Below the pieces are notes generated by a model. The model saw only the letters and a list, made by a program, of their open reading frames with translations. It ran no database searches and had not been told where the DNA came from. Shown in pieces: positions 1 through 6,864 of a stretch of DNA of 25,487 nt. The DNA comes from Limnoraphis robusta CS-951 (lineage in GTDB: Bacteria > Cyanobacteriota > Cyanobacteriia > Cyanobacteriales > Microcoleaceae). The stretch covers positions 1 through 25,487 of the forward strand of contig NZ_LATL02000149.1 of NCBI RefSeq assembly GCF_000972705.2, in the 5' to 3' direction. The position numbers and the translations under genes are program-made. The stretch's first letter is position 1; every line of letters starts with the position of its first letter.

Positions 1-138
1 CCCCCTCCCCCGCTAGGAGAGGGGAAAAGAATTATTAGTATTAAATTTTTAAAAGGTCTAAACTGCTCTCCCTTCTCTTGTAGGGAAGGGGGTTGGGGGG
101 TTAGGTCATCCGTTAACCGCTAGAGAGTTTGCGGTATT
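1..138. repeat. Intergenic G/C-tract inverted repeats
   Basis: This non-coding stretch lies downstream of moaE. It holds two short inverted repeats of the poly-C/poly-G type: CCCCTC at 2-7 with GAGGGG at 19-24, and CCCTTC at 70-75 with GAAGGG at 85-90. They resemble dispersed hairpin repeats that litter many cyanobacterial intergenic regions. Neither is followed on the minus strand by a convincing T-run, so a terminator role for moaE is possible but not shown. Confidence 0.4.
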
Positions 139-630
139 TCAACAATTTTCTCGCTCACAAGCCCCAATACTCACCCAACTACTCGATCCATCCGCCCAAT
201 GTTCTTTTTTCCAGATAGGGGCGTTATGTTTGAGCGTATCAATCGCATATTGACAGGCTTCAAACGCTTCACGACGATGGGGAGAACCCACAGCGACTAA
301 AACACTAATTTCTCCTACCTGCAAGCGTCCAATCCGGTGATGAATCGCCACCCCAGTCACATCTGACCATTTTTGGCGAATTTCAGCCGCGATTTGTTCA
401 AACACCCGGATAGCCATTGGTTGATAAGCCTGATATTCTAAGGCTTCTACAGGTTGATCTGCGGTGTTATTGCGAACCATACCACTCATCAAGACAACAG
501 CCCCATTAGCAGGTTCATCAACCAAAGCATAGATTTCTTCTACAGACAAAGGGGCTAGGGTAATCGCAAAATGATCGGGGGATAGGGGTGAGTCAGAAGG
601 AAATTGAACAGTTAGAGGAGAATTTAACAT
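139..630 (-). CDS. moaE: Molybdopterin synthase catalytic (large) subunit MoaE
   Basis: MoaE pairs with the sulfur carrier MoaD and inserts two sulfurs into precursor Z (cPMP), giving molybdopterin in the cytoplasmic molybdenum cofactor pathway. The 163-residue product is slightly longer than the usual ~150 because of an N-terminal extension of about 20 residues. Family landmarks are HHRIGRLQVGE (97-107), SPHRREAFEAC (116-126) and PIWKKE (138-143). K134 and K141 align with the two catalytic lysines of E. coli MoaE (K119, K126). The ATG at 630 has no clear Shine-Dalgarno, so an internal start cannot be excluded. No moaD or other moa gene lies in the window. The next gene upstream on this strand is the unrelated PIN toxin, so moaE is probably transcribed alone. 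Confidence 0.93.
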   Translation of the reverse strand: MLNSPLTVQFPSDSPLSPDHFAITLAPLSVEEIYALVDEPANGAVVLMSGMVRNNTADQPVEALEYQAYQPMAIRVFEQIAAEIRQKWSDVTGVAIHHRIGRLQVGEISVLVAVGSPHRREAFEACQYAIDTLKHNAPIWKKEHWADGSSSWVSIGACERENC

Positions 631-789
631 CTTGTCAGTTGGGTGGAATGAAAGGAAAACATTAGCAGCAATCGGGAATCGTGGCTGTGTTGGGTTTTGC
701 TGTCGCTACTTCAATAATAATGATTCCTTGTTTATTATTCATCATTAATTAGGCTTCTAGCAGCATCTCTATTTCTCAGCAAATATTTA

Positions 790-808
790 AGAAACAAACC
801 CCGTTTCT
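790..808. repeat. AGAAAC/GTTTCT hairpin repeat
   Basis: AGAAAC at 790-795 is the reverse complement of GTTTCT at 803-808, with a C-rich loop between. The same AGAAACC...GGTTTCT vocabulary recurs at 910-948. This is a dispersed element of a kind common in filamentous cyanobacteria. No function can be assigned. Confidence 0.45.
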
Positions 809-824
809 GAGGGTTGGGGATGAG

Positions 825-885
825 GTGAAATCGGGGTGCTATCCTAATCTGGTGCGTGGCTATAGATGAACAGCGATCGCAGGCT
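825..885 (+). repeat. Direct repeat A, copy 1 (relic of a gene 5' end)
   Basis: This segment matches 1763-1824 closely, with one single-base indel and scattered substitutions. In the second copy the sequence runs into an ATG and a recognisable reading frame. Here the corresponding start codon is ATA (862-864), followed by codons for I-D-E-Q-R-S-Q-A, and the similarity then fades. It appears to be a decayed copy of the upstream region and first codons of a TPR/CHAT-type gene. Confidence 0.6.
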
Positions 886-902
886 GAGGGAAAGCTAGGG
901 GA

Positions 903-937
903 TGCAAGTAACCCGGTTTCTAGGTTGTGGGAGTAAA
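903..937 (+). repeat. Direct repeat B, copy 1
   Basis: This is a 35-bp segment containing ACCCGGTTTCTAGGTTGTGG. It is almost identical to 1733-1767, and the two copies bracket the toxin-antitoxin pair. Copy order is A-B on the left and B-A on the right. It overlaps the hairpin at 910-948. Confidence 0.7.
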
Positions 938-948
938 GAAACCCAGTT
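910..948 (-). terminator. Inverted repeat just after the PIN toxin gene
   Basis: AACCCGGTTTCT (910-921) and AGAAACCCAGTT (937-948) can form a stem of about 12 bp with one mismatch and one G-U pair. It begins two bases beyond the toxin stop codon. There is no T-run on the minus strand after the stem, so it may act as a 3' stability hairpin rather than a classical terminator, or it may simply be part of the AGAAACC repeat family. Confidence 0.4.
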
Positions 949-950
949 TT

Positions 951-1439
951 TTATTCTTCTTTTGCCAAGGCTAAAATCTGCTGATAGAGTTGAGAACTCA
1001 CTCGGAAACTTGCGTCACGGATGAGGCGATTCATCACGGGTTTAACCTCCCCAATTAAGTGCCTTTGTTTAGCCAGGATTAAGATTCCCAGGATGCCAAT
1101 GATGGGAATTCCCAATTTTTTGGCTTCGAGGCGTCCTAAACGCTCATCAATCAGCAAGCTATCGGCTTTCAGTTCAACAGCCAGGGCGATCGCATAAGAT
1201 TCCCCCGGATCGAGTCCCCGCGATCGCTGTAATTCTTCTGCAAGATGGGAATTTTGGAGGGGTTGAATTTTAATCCAGGGCTGGGGCAAAATATTGGTGA
1301 TTTTGGAGTCAGGGGCGATCGCTAATTCATCAGCAACAACCGGGGGAATGATCACTGTCTGGTAGAGTTGCGGTAACAGGCTGAGATGGTTAATCAGGGC
1401 AAGGCTACAGAGAGATGATGTATCGCTAACGACAATCAT
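951..1439 (-). CDS. PIN-domain ribonuclease toxin (DUF3368-like)
   Basis: This is a small PIN-domain protein of 162 residues, predicted to be the RNase toxin of a type II toxin-antitoxin pair. The four acidic PIN residues are recognisable: D6 (VSDTSS), E38 (VADELA), E80 (LDPGES) and D98 (LIDERLG). The LDPGE and DERLGR sequences are typical of the DUF3368 branch. I place the start at the ATG at 1439, which overlaps the antitoxin stop in an ATGA arrangement (1436-1439). The TTG at 1445 is in frame but less likely. The overlap implies translational coupling with the antitoxin. The RNA target cannot be read from sequence. Confidence 0.85.
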   Translation of the reverse strand: MIVVSDTSSLCSLALINHLSLLPQLYQTVIIPPVVADELAIAPDSKITNILPQPWIKIQPLQNSHLAEELQRSRGLDPGESYAIALAVELKADSLLIDERLGRLEAKKLGIPIIGILGILILAKQRHLIGEVKPVMNRLIRDASFRVSSQLYQQILALAKEE

Positions 1440-1687
1440 AACCAACCTTGGTCACGCAGATATTGGATGTCTTCCTGAAAGTCTTCAACATCGTAGTGAA
1501 TACAGATGCCACGACTAGCAATCAGTTTTTGAAATTCCATGACATGAAGTCCGGCGATTTTGCTGGCGCGACCGAGGGAAATGCGTTCTTGTTGAAACAG
1601 GGCGATCGCAATTTCTCGAAGCCAGTCCGATTCGGTAAACTGGCCAGCTTCAGCGAGGTCATCGGGAATCTCAAGGGTCAGTTGCAT
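1436..1687 (-). CDS. UPF0175-family antitoxin
   Basis: This small UPF0175 protein is encoded directly upstream of the PIN toxin, the usual partner order for this pair. From the ATG at 1687 it has 83 residues, opening MQLTLEIPDDLAEAG, which matches the family's usual N-terminus. A helix-turn-helix-like stretch follows (ISLGRASKIAGLHVMEFQKL), consistent with DNA binding and autoregulation. A GTG at 1714 would add nine residues, but it sits immediately against its AGAAGG. The ATG at 1687 is kept on family grounds, although no good ribosome site precedes it at normal spacing. The stop overlaps the toxin start by one base pair step (ATGA). Confidence 0.82.
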   Translation of the reverse strand: MQLTLEIPDDLAEAGQFTESDWLREIAIALFQQERISLGRASKIAGLHVMEFQKLIASRGICIHYDVEDFQEDIQYLRDQGWL

Positions 1688-1732
1688 AGAGCGATGGGCT
1701 TGGCATGGATTCACCTTCTCATTGTAGCAAGG

Positions 1733-1767
1733 TGCAAGTCACCCGGTTTCTAGGTTGTGGGGGTAAA
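1733..1767 (+). repeat. Direct repeat B, copy 2
   Basis: This is the near-identical partner of 903-937 and lies just upstream of the antitoxin gene. Here it joins directly to repeat A copy 2. With copy 1 it flanks an ~830-bp unit holding the toxin-antitoxin pair. Confidence 0.7.
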
Positions 1768-1824
1768 ATCGGGGGTGCTATCCTGACAGTTGTGCGTGGC
1801 TATGGATGAACAACGAGTGCAGGC
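1763..1824 (+). repeat. Direct repeat A, copy 2
   Basis: This is the partner of 825-885. It contains GGGGTGCTATCCT and GTGCGTGGCTAT, followed by ATGGATGAACAACGA, the start of the truncated reading frame at 1802. It is better preserved than copy 1. Confidence 0.65.
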
Positions 1825-1888
1825 TTATGTATCCCTGATTCAAGAACTCCTCGCCTGTCCCAGTGAGGCAGATGATATTCTCAACTGA
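1802..1888 (+). pseudogene. Truncated 5' end of a TPR/CHAT-type gene
   Basis: A 28-codon frame begins MDEQRVQAYVSLIQELLAC and ends at TGA (1886-1888). From family knowledge, MDEQR-x-x-AY-x-x-LI-x-x-LL-x-C-P-S-G-E is the opening of many long cyanobacterial TPR/CHAT-domain proteins. Here the protein stops where the family would continue for hundreds of residues. I therefore read it as the stranded beginning of such a gene, cut off near the point where the nurA cassette begins. A second, more decayed copy lies at 862. It could instead be a genuine short peptide gene, which I think less likely. Confidence 0.55.
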
Positions 1889-1972
1889 TACGACTGCTTG
1901 CTGATATAGTAGAATGTCAAAAATGGATTTAGGCAAAAAAACTTGACAGATCCTTATTTATGTTTAGGGTTT

Positions 1973-1977
1973 AGGGG
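1973..1977 (+). promoter_or_regulatory. Ribosome binding site deciding the nurA start
   Basis: AGGGG at 1973-1977 directly abuts the in-frame TTG at 1978 but sits six bases before the in-frame GTG at 1984. The spacing favours GTG as the initiation codon. Confidence 0.55.
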
Positions 1978-1983
1978 TTGGGT

Positions 1984-3189
1984 GTGAGCATCAAGTTTTT
2001 AGACCGAGAAAATCAGGATATTAAAAACCTCGTTCAAATTGCGTGGGAGCATTTAGAGGATCATCGCAACGAGGTGCTATTGCTTCCTGAACGAACTGAT
2101 CAATTTCACGAACTGATCAACGATTCTGAAAAAGCGACCCCTCGAACTCAATCAGATCATGAATCAGATTTAAAGCTAGAACGTTTAAACGAAGTTAGTC
2201 GTATGGGGCGACCCAAACGACTTCATCCACCTCCAATCATTGCTGTCGATGCTGGTGTAGTAAATTTAGGAAGTTTGGCGAAGGGTGGTACAGTGTTTGC
2301 TGTTAGGGGAGCAGCTTGTTGTTATACTTCCGAAGGGGATGTGATCATATTGCGATACAACACAGGAGCGATCCCTATCGATCAAGAAAACAAGCTCAAA
2401 GTCCTACACGCGATGGGAAAGCGACTAGGGGAACCCGAATTTTTTGTCAAAGAGATCGATGAATATCCATATCTCCAAGAAAAAAGCGGAGTTATTGAAA
2501 CTACCGATCAACTTCAAGATCGCTTTCGTAATTTTGTAGAGCGGATTATTCAAGCTGAAGCTATAGGAATCTTGAAAAAATATAACGGAGGCATTCTTCT
2601 TATAGATGGGGCGCTCCCAGATAGAAGTTATGATACCCCGAAAAACTATCTTTTGAATCAATCACAAAAACTCGGGATGCTATATGAAGCAGATCTCAAT
2701 AGTATAGACGTAGTAGCAATCAGCAAAAAAACCAGAATTACTGTTGAAGGAATCCCGATTCAAAAGTTTTTGACTGAAAAATATGGGGCTGATTTTATTG
2801 GCTTCCTTCCCTTAAAAGATGCTGTCAGCAAAGAAAGGAGAGAAAATCGATCAAAACAGTCTGGAACCAAGCAAAGGAGCAGAGTAACAATGGCGAAAGA
2901 AATGTATGCTGCTCGGTTTGGGTTTGGTCCGTCGAGTATGACTTTTAGAGTCGATTTGCATAATTGTAAAGGAAAAAGAGCGAGTGAGGTGATCAATGAT
3001 GTTTATAACTATTGTCGGATTTACGGAGGATACCCTAAACCTTTAATAGAAGCCCATCAAAATAGTTGTTTTTTATTTCAAGACTTTCAAAATTTGTTGG
3101 CTGATGTCGCTGTCAGATTAGGAGTAAAGCCAGAAGAACAGCCAAGTATGGAAGTTTTGTTTCAACCTTTTGGATCTTTCGGCAAATAA
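1984..3189 (+). CDS. nurA: NurA-family nuclease
   Basis: This is a predicted NurA nuclease (RNase H-like fold, Mn-dependent 5'-3' exonuclease/endonuclease in archaeal members). Numbering is from the GTG at 1984 (401 residues). It has the AVDAG motif near 87-91, which supplies the first catalytic Asp. It also has ILLIDGAL near 204-211 with the second Asp, VVAISKKTRI near 243-252 (the NurA Ser/Lys motif), and a C-terminal YPKPLIEAHQNS with the conserved histidine. The N-terminal ~80 residues are charged and not recognised. It ends 31 bp before herA on the same strand, an operon-like arrangement matching the obligate NurA-HerA partnership. In archaea the pair resects DNA ends. The third gene here, a methyltransferase, points instead to restriction-like defence, which is inference. 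No HIP1 octamer occurs anywhere in the cassette. Confidence 0.85.
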   Translation: MSIKFLDRENQDIKNLVQIAWEHLEDHRNEVLLLPERTDQFHELINDSEKATPRTQSDHESDLKLERLNEVSRMGRPKRLHPPPIIAVDAGVVNLGSLAKGGTVFAVRGAACCYTSEGDVIILRYNTGAIPIDQENKLKVLHAMGKRLGEPEFFVKEIDEYPYLQEKSGVIETTDQLQDRFRNFVERIIQAEAIGILKKYNGGILLIDGALPDRSYDTPKNYLLNQSQKLGMLYEADLNSIDVVAISKKTRITVEGIPIQKFLTEKYGADFIGFLPLKDAVSKERRENRSKQSGTKQRSRVTMAKEMYAARFGFGPSSMTFRVDLHNCKGKRASEVINDVYNYCRIYGGYPKPLIEAHQNSCFLFQDFQNLLADVAVRLGVKPEEQPSMEVLFQPFGSFGK

Positions 3190-3220
3190 ATAATCAGTTC
3201 AGCGAGGAAAAGAGTCAATT

Positions 3221-5029
3221 ATGGCAGATAGTAATTTACCTGAACCCAGTGGTTTTAAGACTCCAGATGTAGATCTAGATGATCTCATACCTGAGAATTC
3301 TGAGACAGTTTCTAAATCTGCTCTGTCTAGTGAAATAGCTGTTGAATCTGCACAACTTTTGGAATTGTCTGGAAGTGAGGGCAGTATTATTTTCTATCCT
3401 AAAGTTCGAGACTTTGATGTGGGTGATGTTCTCTACTTAAGAGAAAGAGGACAAACTATCAGTCAAGCAGAAGACTCAAAAGCTATTGAAAATGGTGTTA
3501 TCGTTCAAATTATTTCAAAAGGAATAGCCAACTATCCCCAAGCTGATAGTAAAGCTTTATTTAGGCTTCTGACCAGCGCTCATAGTACAACAGTTACATA
3601 TAGATCCTATAATGAACCCAAGGAAATCATCGACGAGTTTTTGATTGGTGAATTTGTGGTGCGTGCTTCAGTTCAAAGGGGAGAATGGAGAGAACCAGAG
3701 GGTAAAGTTGTTACCCGAAATGTAGATATATTTCCAATTTCACCCGAATTTTTAACCCAAAATATTATAGCTCATCAAGAGGGAATTAATATTTTGTTGG
3801 GGGAATATAAGGAACGTCCGGTAGAAGTTTATGCAGGCGGTTTTGAAAAAGTTAATCTGATCACTGGAATGAAAGGGGGAGGAAAATCCCATATAACCAA
3901 GGGAATAATTCATCTTCAGCGCAAACTGGGAATGCCATCAATTGTATTTGATATCAATGGTGAATATAATGGATTACCCAAGTCTCATCTGATCCGCCCC
4001 ACAGAGAACTTAAGGTTTAGACTAGATCAACTGCCAATTCCAAGTTTATTTAGCATTTTTGATCAATTATCTCTGTTTAATAGTCAACCTACTGATAATG
4101 CTGTAAAGGCTAAGTTACCAGAATTGATTGAACAAAGAATACAAGTTGGCAATAAACCAGATTTACAGTTTCTTCGCGATCAGGCGAGAGAAATTTGTGG
4201 AAATCAAGACATGATGAGAGGTGCTTACGAGCGAGGAATTAGTAACTTAATTAGCTATAACATATTTTGTACTGAAGCAGAAGCAAGAGAAGAAGAAAAG
4301 GCAATTAAAGAGAAACGAGAACCTAGAACAGGAATTGTCTCTCTTCGCACAGTTCTGCATAGAATGTCACGAAGCATACAAACTTTAGAGGATACAGAAT
4401 CTTCGACAGAAAAGACAAAACAGGTCAAATCTCAAACGCTAGAAGACTTGAAAAAGAATATCGGTATTCTGGTTTTTGATATGGGAGGATTATCATCAAT
4501 CATTCAAAAAGTAATTGTGACTCTTGTTATTGATCAACTCAAAGAAATATGTCGCAAGCAATATTTAGCTTTGCAGAAAGATAGAATTGAAATTCCAATT
4601 TATCCCTCGGTTTTCTTTGAAGAAGCTCATATGTATATGGACGAGGGATATATAGATGAGTTGATCCCTTTAATCAGACACTTGGGTATGAACTTATTTT
4701 TTGTAACTAATACTCCATCTGCTTTGCCAGATTCGGTTTTTCGTTTAGTCGATAATGTCATAATGACACGAATGGTAAATAAAAAAGATATTGACAAAGT
4801 GATTGGTTGTGGGTTGACTGATAAGAGAACGATCGAGGGATTTGCTAAAGACTTGCCGAGATATCACAACTTATTTTTAAGTGCTAACAATGGAGCAACT
4901 AAAAATTTTCCTCTGGTTTTTAAAGTCAGAGACTTTACAGCTTCACAAACAGAAGGAGGAGAAGACTTACCAAAATCTGGTGTAACTCGCTCAATGTGGG
5001 AAATTATCAAGGAAAAATACACCGAGTAA
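3221..5029 (+). CDS. herA: HerA-family hexameric DNA-pumping ATPase
   Basis: This protein of the FtsK-HerA ATPase superfamily is predicted to form a hexameric ring that translocates duplex DNA and feeds it to NurA. It has 602 residues. After a low-complexity acidic N-terminus there is a beta-rich region (about 50-190) consistent with the HAS-barrel. The Walker A motif GMKGGGKSH follows at 216-224, VFDINGEYNG at about 242-251, and Walker B FFEEAH at 465-470. The VTNTPSALP stretch after it resembles the sensor region. A Lys/Glu-rich helical insertion lies between the Walker motifs. An AGCGAGGAAAAGAG tract before the ATG can serve as ribosome site. It sits in the middle of the three-gene cassette. 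FtsK or VirB4-type ATPases are alternatives, but the NurA partner makes HerA the better call. Confidence 0.88.
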   Translation: MADSNLPEPSGFKTPDVDLDDLIPENSETVSKSALSSEIAVESAQLLELSGSEGSIIFYPKVRDFDVGDVLYLRERGQTISQAEDSKAIENGVIVQIISKGIANYPQADSKALFRLLTSAHSTTVTYRSYNEPKEIIDEFLIGEFVVRASVQRGEWREPEGKVVTRNVDIFPISPEFLTQNIIAHQEGINILLGEYKERPVEVYAGGFEKVNLITGMKGGGKSHITKGIIHLQRKLGMPSIVFDINGEYNGLPKSHLIRPTENLRFRLDQLPIPSLFSIFDQLSLFNSQPTDNAVKAKLPELIEQRIQVGNKPDLQFLRDQAREICGNQDMMRGAYERGISNLISYNIFCTEAEAREEEKAIKEKREPRTGIVSLRTVLHRMSRSIQTLEDTESSTEKTKQVKSQTLEDLKKNIGILVFDMGGLSSIIQKVIVTLVIDQLKEICRKQYLALQKDRIEIPIYPSVFFEEAHMYMDEGYIDELIPLIRHLGMNLFFVTNTPSALPDSVFRLVDNVIMTRMVNKKDIDKVIGCGLTDKRTIEGFAKDLPRYHNLFLSANNGATKNFPLVFKVRDFTASQTEGGEDLPKSGVTRSMWEIIKEKYTE

Positions 5030-5108
5030 AAAACCAAAAGCGAAGCCTTAAACTCATAAGTTCTTCCGTTCGGACTACATCATTTGATTGCCAACTGGAG
5101 AGGTTTTG

Positions 5109-5207
5109 ATGACCCGTTTAATGTTACTCTTGAATTCTCAGAACACACATCAACTATTAAAGAGTGAAACAAGATTATTCCCTGACTCCAAAATCCGAGA
5201 TAGATAA
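5109..5207 (+). CDS. Possible 32-residue leader ORF overlapping the methyltransferase start
   Basis: An ATG at 5109 follows a good ribosome site (GGAGAGG, 5096-5102) and opens a 32-codon frame, MTRLMLLLNSQNTH and onward, ending at TAA 5205-5207. It overlaps the first 44 bases of the methyltransferase gene in a different frame. The methyltransferase GTG at 5164 lacks a clear ribosome site of its own. The frame may therefore be a coupling leader, or it may show that the methyltransferase's true 5' end has been altered by a frameshift. I do not recognise the peptide. Confidence 0.3.
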   Translation: MTRLMLLLNSQNTHQLLKSETRLFPDSKIRDR

Positions 5208-6567
5208 CACTGAGTTCGAGACAGTTGCAGATGTTGTCCCCCTGTATCCCAACTCGTCACAACTAGATAATACCTTTGCTGAATTAGAACGCAGTTTGCC
5301 TTTCGTTGAGGATAATTCTTGGGGAAATTTACTCCGATTTACAGATAATTTAACAGATCCCATTCATCGCTGGTTTTTATTTAAGGAAGGATATTCGTAT
5401 AAGTTAGTTGATAAAATTTTAGATCGCTTCGATCTTCCTTGTAATTCTATTTTAGATCCTTTCTCTGGTTCTGGTACAACCTTATTAGCTGCTCAAAAGC
5501 GAGGTATTCCTAGTGTCGGTTTAGAAATCAATCCCTTTGCTGCGTTTCTCGGACGGATCAAAACACAATGGTATAGAATCGATCCAGATCGGTTAGAAAA
5601 GGAACTATTATTAGTTTTACAAGATAACGAACACACTCCAGCTAATTTACCAGATCTCTCAACTCTACATAACAATAAATATTTCCCGAATGGACACGCT
5701 TACGAATTGCTCAGATTGAGAAATGCAATTCTTCATCGTCAATGTTCGCAAGAAACAAAAGACCTTCTACTTTTAGCTCTTCTTGCAAGTATAGAAGATG
5801 TTTCTTGTCTGCATAAAGATGGTCGTTTGCTTCGATTTTTCCCCCGTGATATTATTCCGCCTAAAGAGGCTCTATATAACCGGACACAAATCATTATTGA
5901 AGACTTAGTTAATTTGGTAAAAGCGGATAGCGATAAAGGTGATTTTATCCCTCAAACTCATGTACTAGAAGGAGATGCCTGTGACCTTGATTCAGTTCTG
6001 GCTAAACATAAAATATCTCATCAGTTTGGTTTAATTCTTTACTCACCACCGTACCCTAATAATTTTGATTACAGCGAGATCTACAAGTGTGAACTCTGGC
6101 TTGGAGGATTTATAAATTCTTACCAAGAGTGGCGAAATCTAAGATTAAGCACTTTTCGTTCACATCCAAGTTGTAGCTTTCCAGAAACTCATTTTCTTAA
6201 AGATAATGTAGATTTACGCGAGGTTTATCAGCTAGTAGAAAAAATGGCAAAATGTCCCGATATAGGAGAATCAGGAAGTCTCGCTCGGTCGAGAGCGCCC
6301 AAAGTTATAAGAGGATATTTCGATGATGTATATCTCATGTTACAGCAACAACAACTCCGACTCAAACCTGGAGGATATATTATTTGTGTTGTTGGAAATT
6401 CTAGACATGGTAATTTGCACATTAGAGCAGATACTATAATTGCTAAAATTGGTCAAGCAATTGGTTTAGATCTGCTGCAAATATGGATCGCCAAACATCG
6501 CAAGAGTCGCAGCCAGCAAGTTCAAAAGTTACGAGAGAGCTTGGTAATTTTTAAAAAGAAGAATTAA
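5164..6567 (+). CDS. SPPY-type DNA amino-methyltransferase
   Basis: This is a predicted S-adenosylmethionine-dependent DNA methyltransferase acting on an exocyclic amino group (N6-adenine or N4-cytosine), 467 residues. The cofactor motif DPFSGSGTTLLAA lies at 98-110, with GLEINPFA just after it. The catalytic motif SPPY is at 294-297, within YSPPYPNNFDYSEIY. The order is motif I then motif IV, separated by a ~190-residue segment that probably includes target recognition. SPPY is common in N4-cytosine enzymes, but the target base cannot be settled here. A GTG at 5164 is the listed start. No good ribosome site precedes it, and translation may be coupled to the ORF at 5109. It lies 134 bp after herA on the same strand and is most simply the self-protecting modification arm of the cassette, which is inference. 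Confidence 0.85.
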   Translation: MKQDYSLTPKSEIDNTEFETVADVVPLYPNSSQLDNTFAELERSLPFVEDNSWGNLLRFTDNLTDPIHRWFLFKEGYSYKLVDKILDRFDLPCNSILDPFSGSGTTLLAAQKRGIPSVGLEINPFAAFLGRIKTQWYRIDPDRLEKELLLVLQDNEHTPANLPDLSTLHNNKYFPNGHAYELLRLRNAILHRQCSQETKDLLLLALLASIEDVSCLHKDGRLLRFFPRDIIPPKEALYNRTQIIIEDLVNLVKADSDKGDFIPQTHVLEGDACDLDSVLAKHKISHQFGLILYSPPYPNNFDYSEIYKCELWLGGFINSYQEWRNLRLSTFRSHPSCSFPETHFLKDNVDLREVYQLVEKMAKCPDIGESGSLARSRAPKVIRGYFDDVYLMLQQQQLRLKPGGYIICVVGNSRHGNLHIRADTIIAKIGQAIGLDLLQIWIAKHRKSRSQQVQKLRESLVIFKKKN

Positions 6568-6594
6568 AAAATCGTTTGATTAGGGTCAATCTTG

Positions 6595-6864
6595 ATGGTT
6601 TTTATGGCAACTTTAAACAATCATCCGGTTTGGGAAAATTTATCAGAAGTTATTAACGGTATTGATGCCAATTCTCTGCTTGGGGAGCATTTAGCATTAT
6701 GCGATTATCAAATATCCGGCTCCGAAAAGATGACACCGAGGGAGAGACTCACCCCCTGTGGGAAAACTGCGATCGCCTCAAAAGAAAAATGGAAAAAATG
6801 GAACGATCAGATGACCGTTCCTGATGTTCACTCGGTCATGATCGCATTAGAATCGGTAGATTGA
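6595..6864 (+). CDS. Hypothetical small ORF after the methyltransferase
   Basis: This is an 89-codon frame starting 27 bp after the methyltransferase stop, with an alternative ATG at 6604 (MATLNNHPVWENLSEV). I do not recognise it. The first ~45 residues look protein-like. The second half runs through a HIP1 octamer (6769-6776) and then overlaps the 3' end of the convergent deacetylase gene by 37 bp, which makes it less convincing. It could be a fourth member of the cassette, a truncated remnant, or chance. Confidence 0.3.
   Translation: MVFMATLNNHPVWENLSEVINGIDANSLLGEHLALCDYQISGSEKMTPRERLTPCGKTAIASKEKWKKWNDQMTVPDVHSVMIALESVD

Noticed and set aside
1448..1753. 101-codon plus-strand frame over the antitoxin gene
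   Set aside because: It is antisense to a recognised UPF0175 gene and shows no family features.
1943..1971. TTGACA (1943-1948) as a promoter for nurA
   Set aside because: The sequence 17 bases downstream is AGGGTT, with nothing like a -10 box at 16-18 bp. A transcript would start too close to the start codon.
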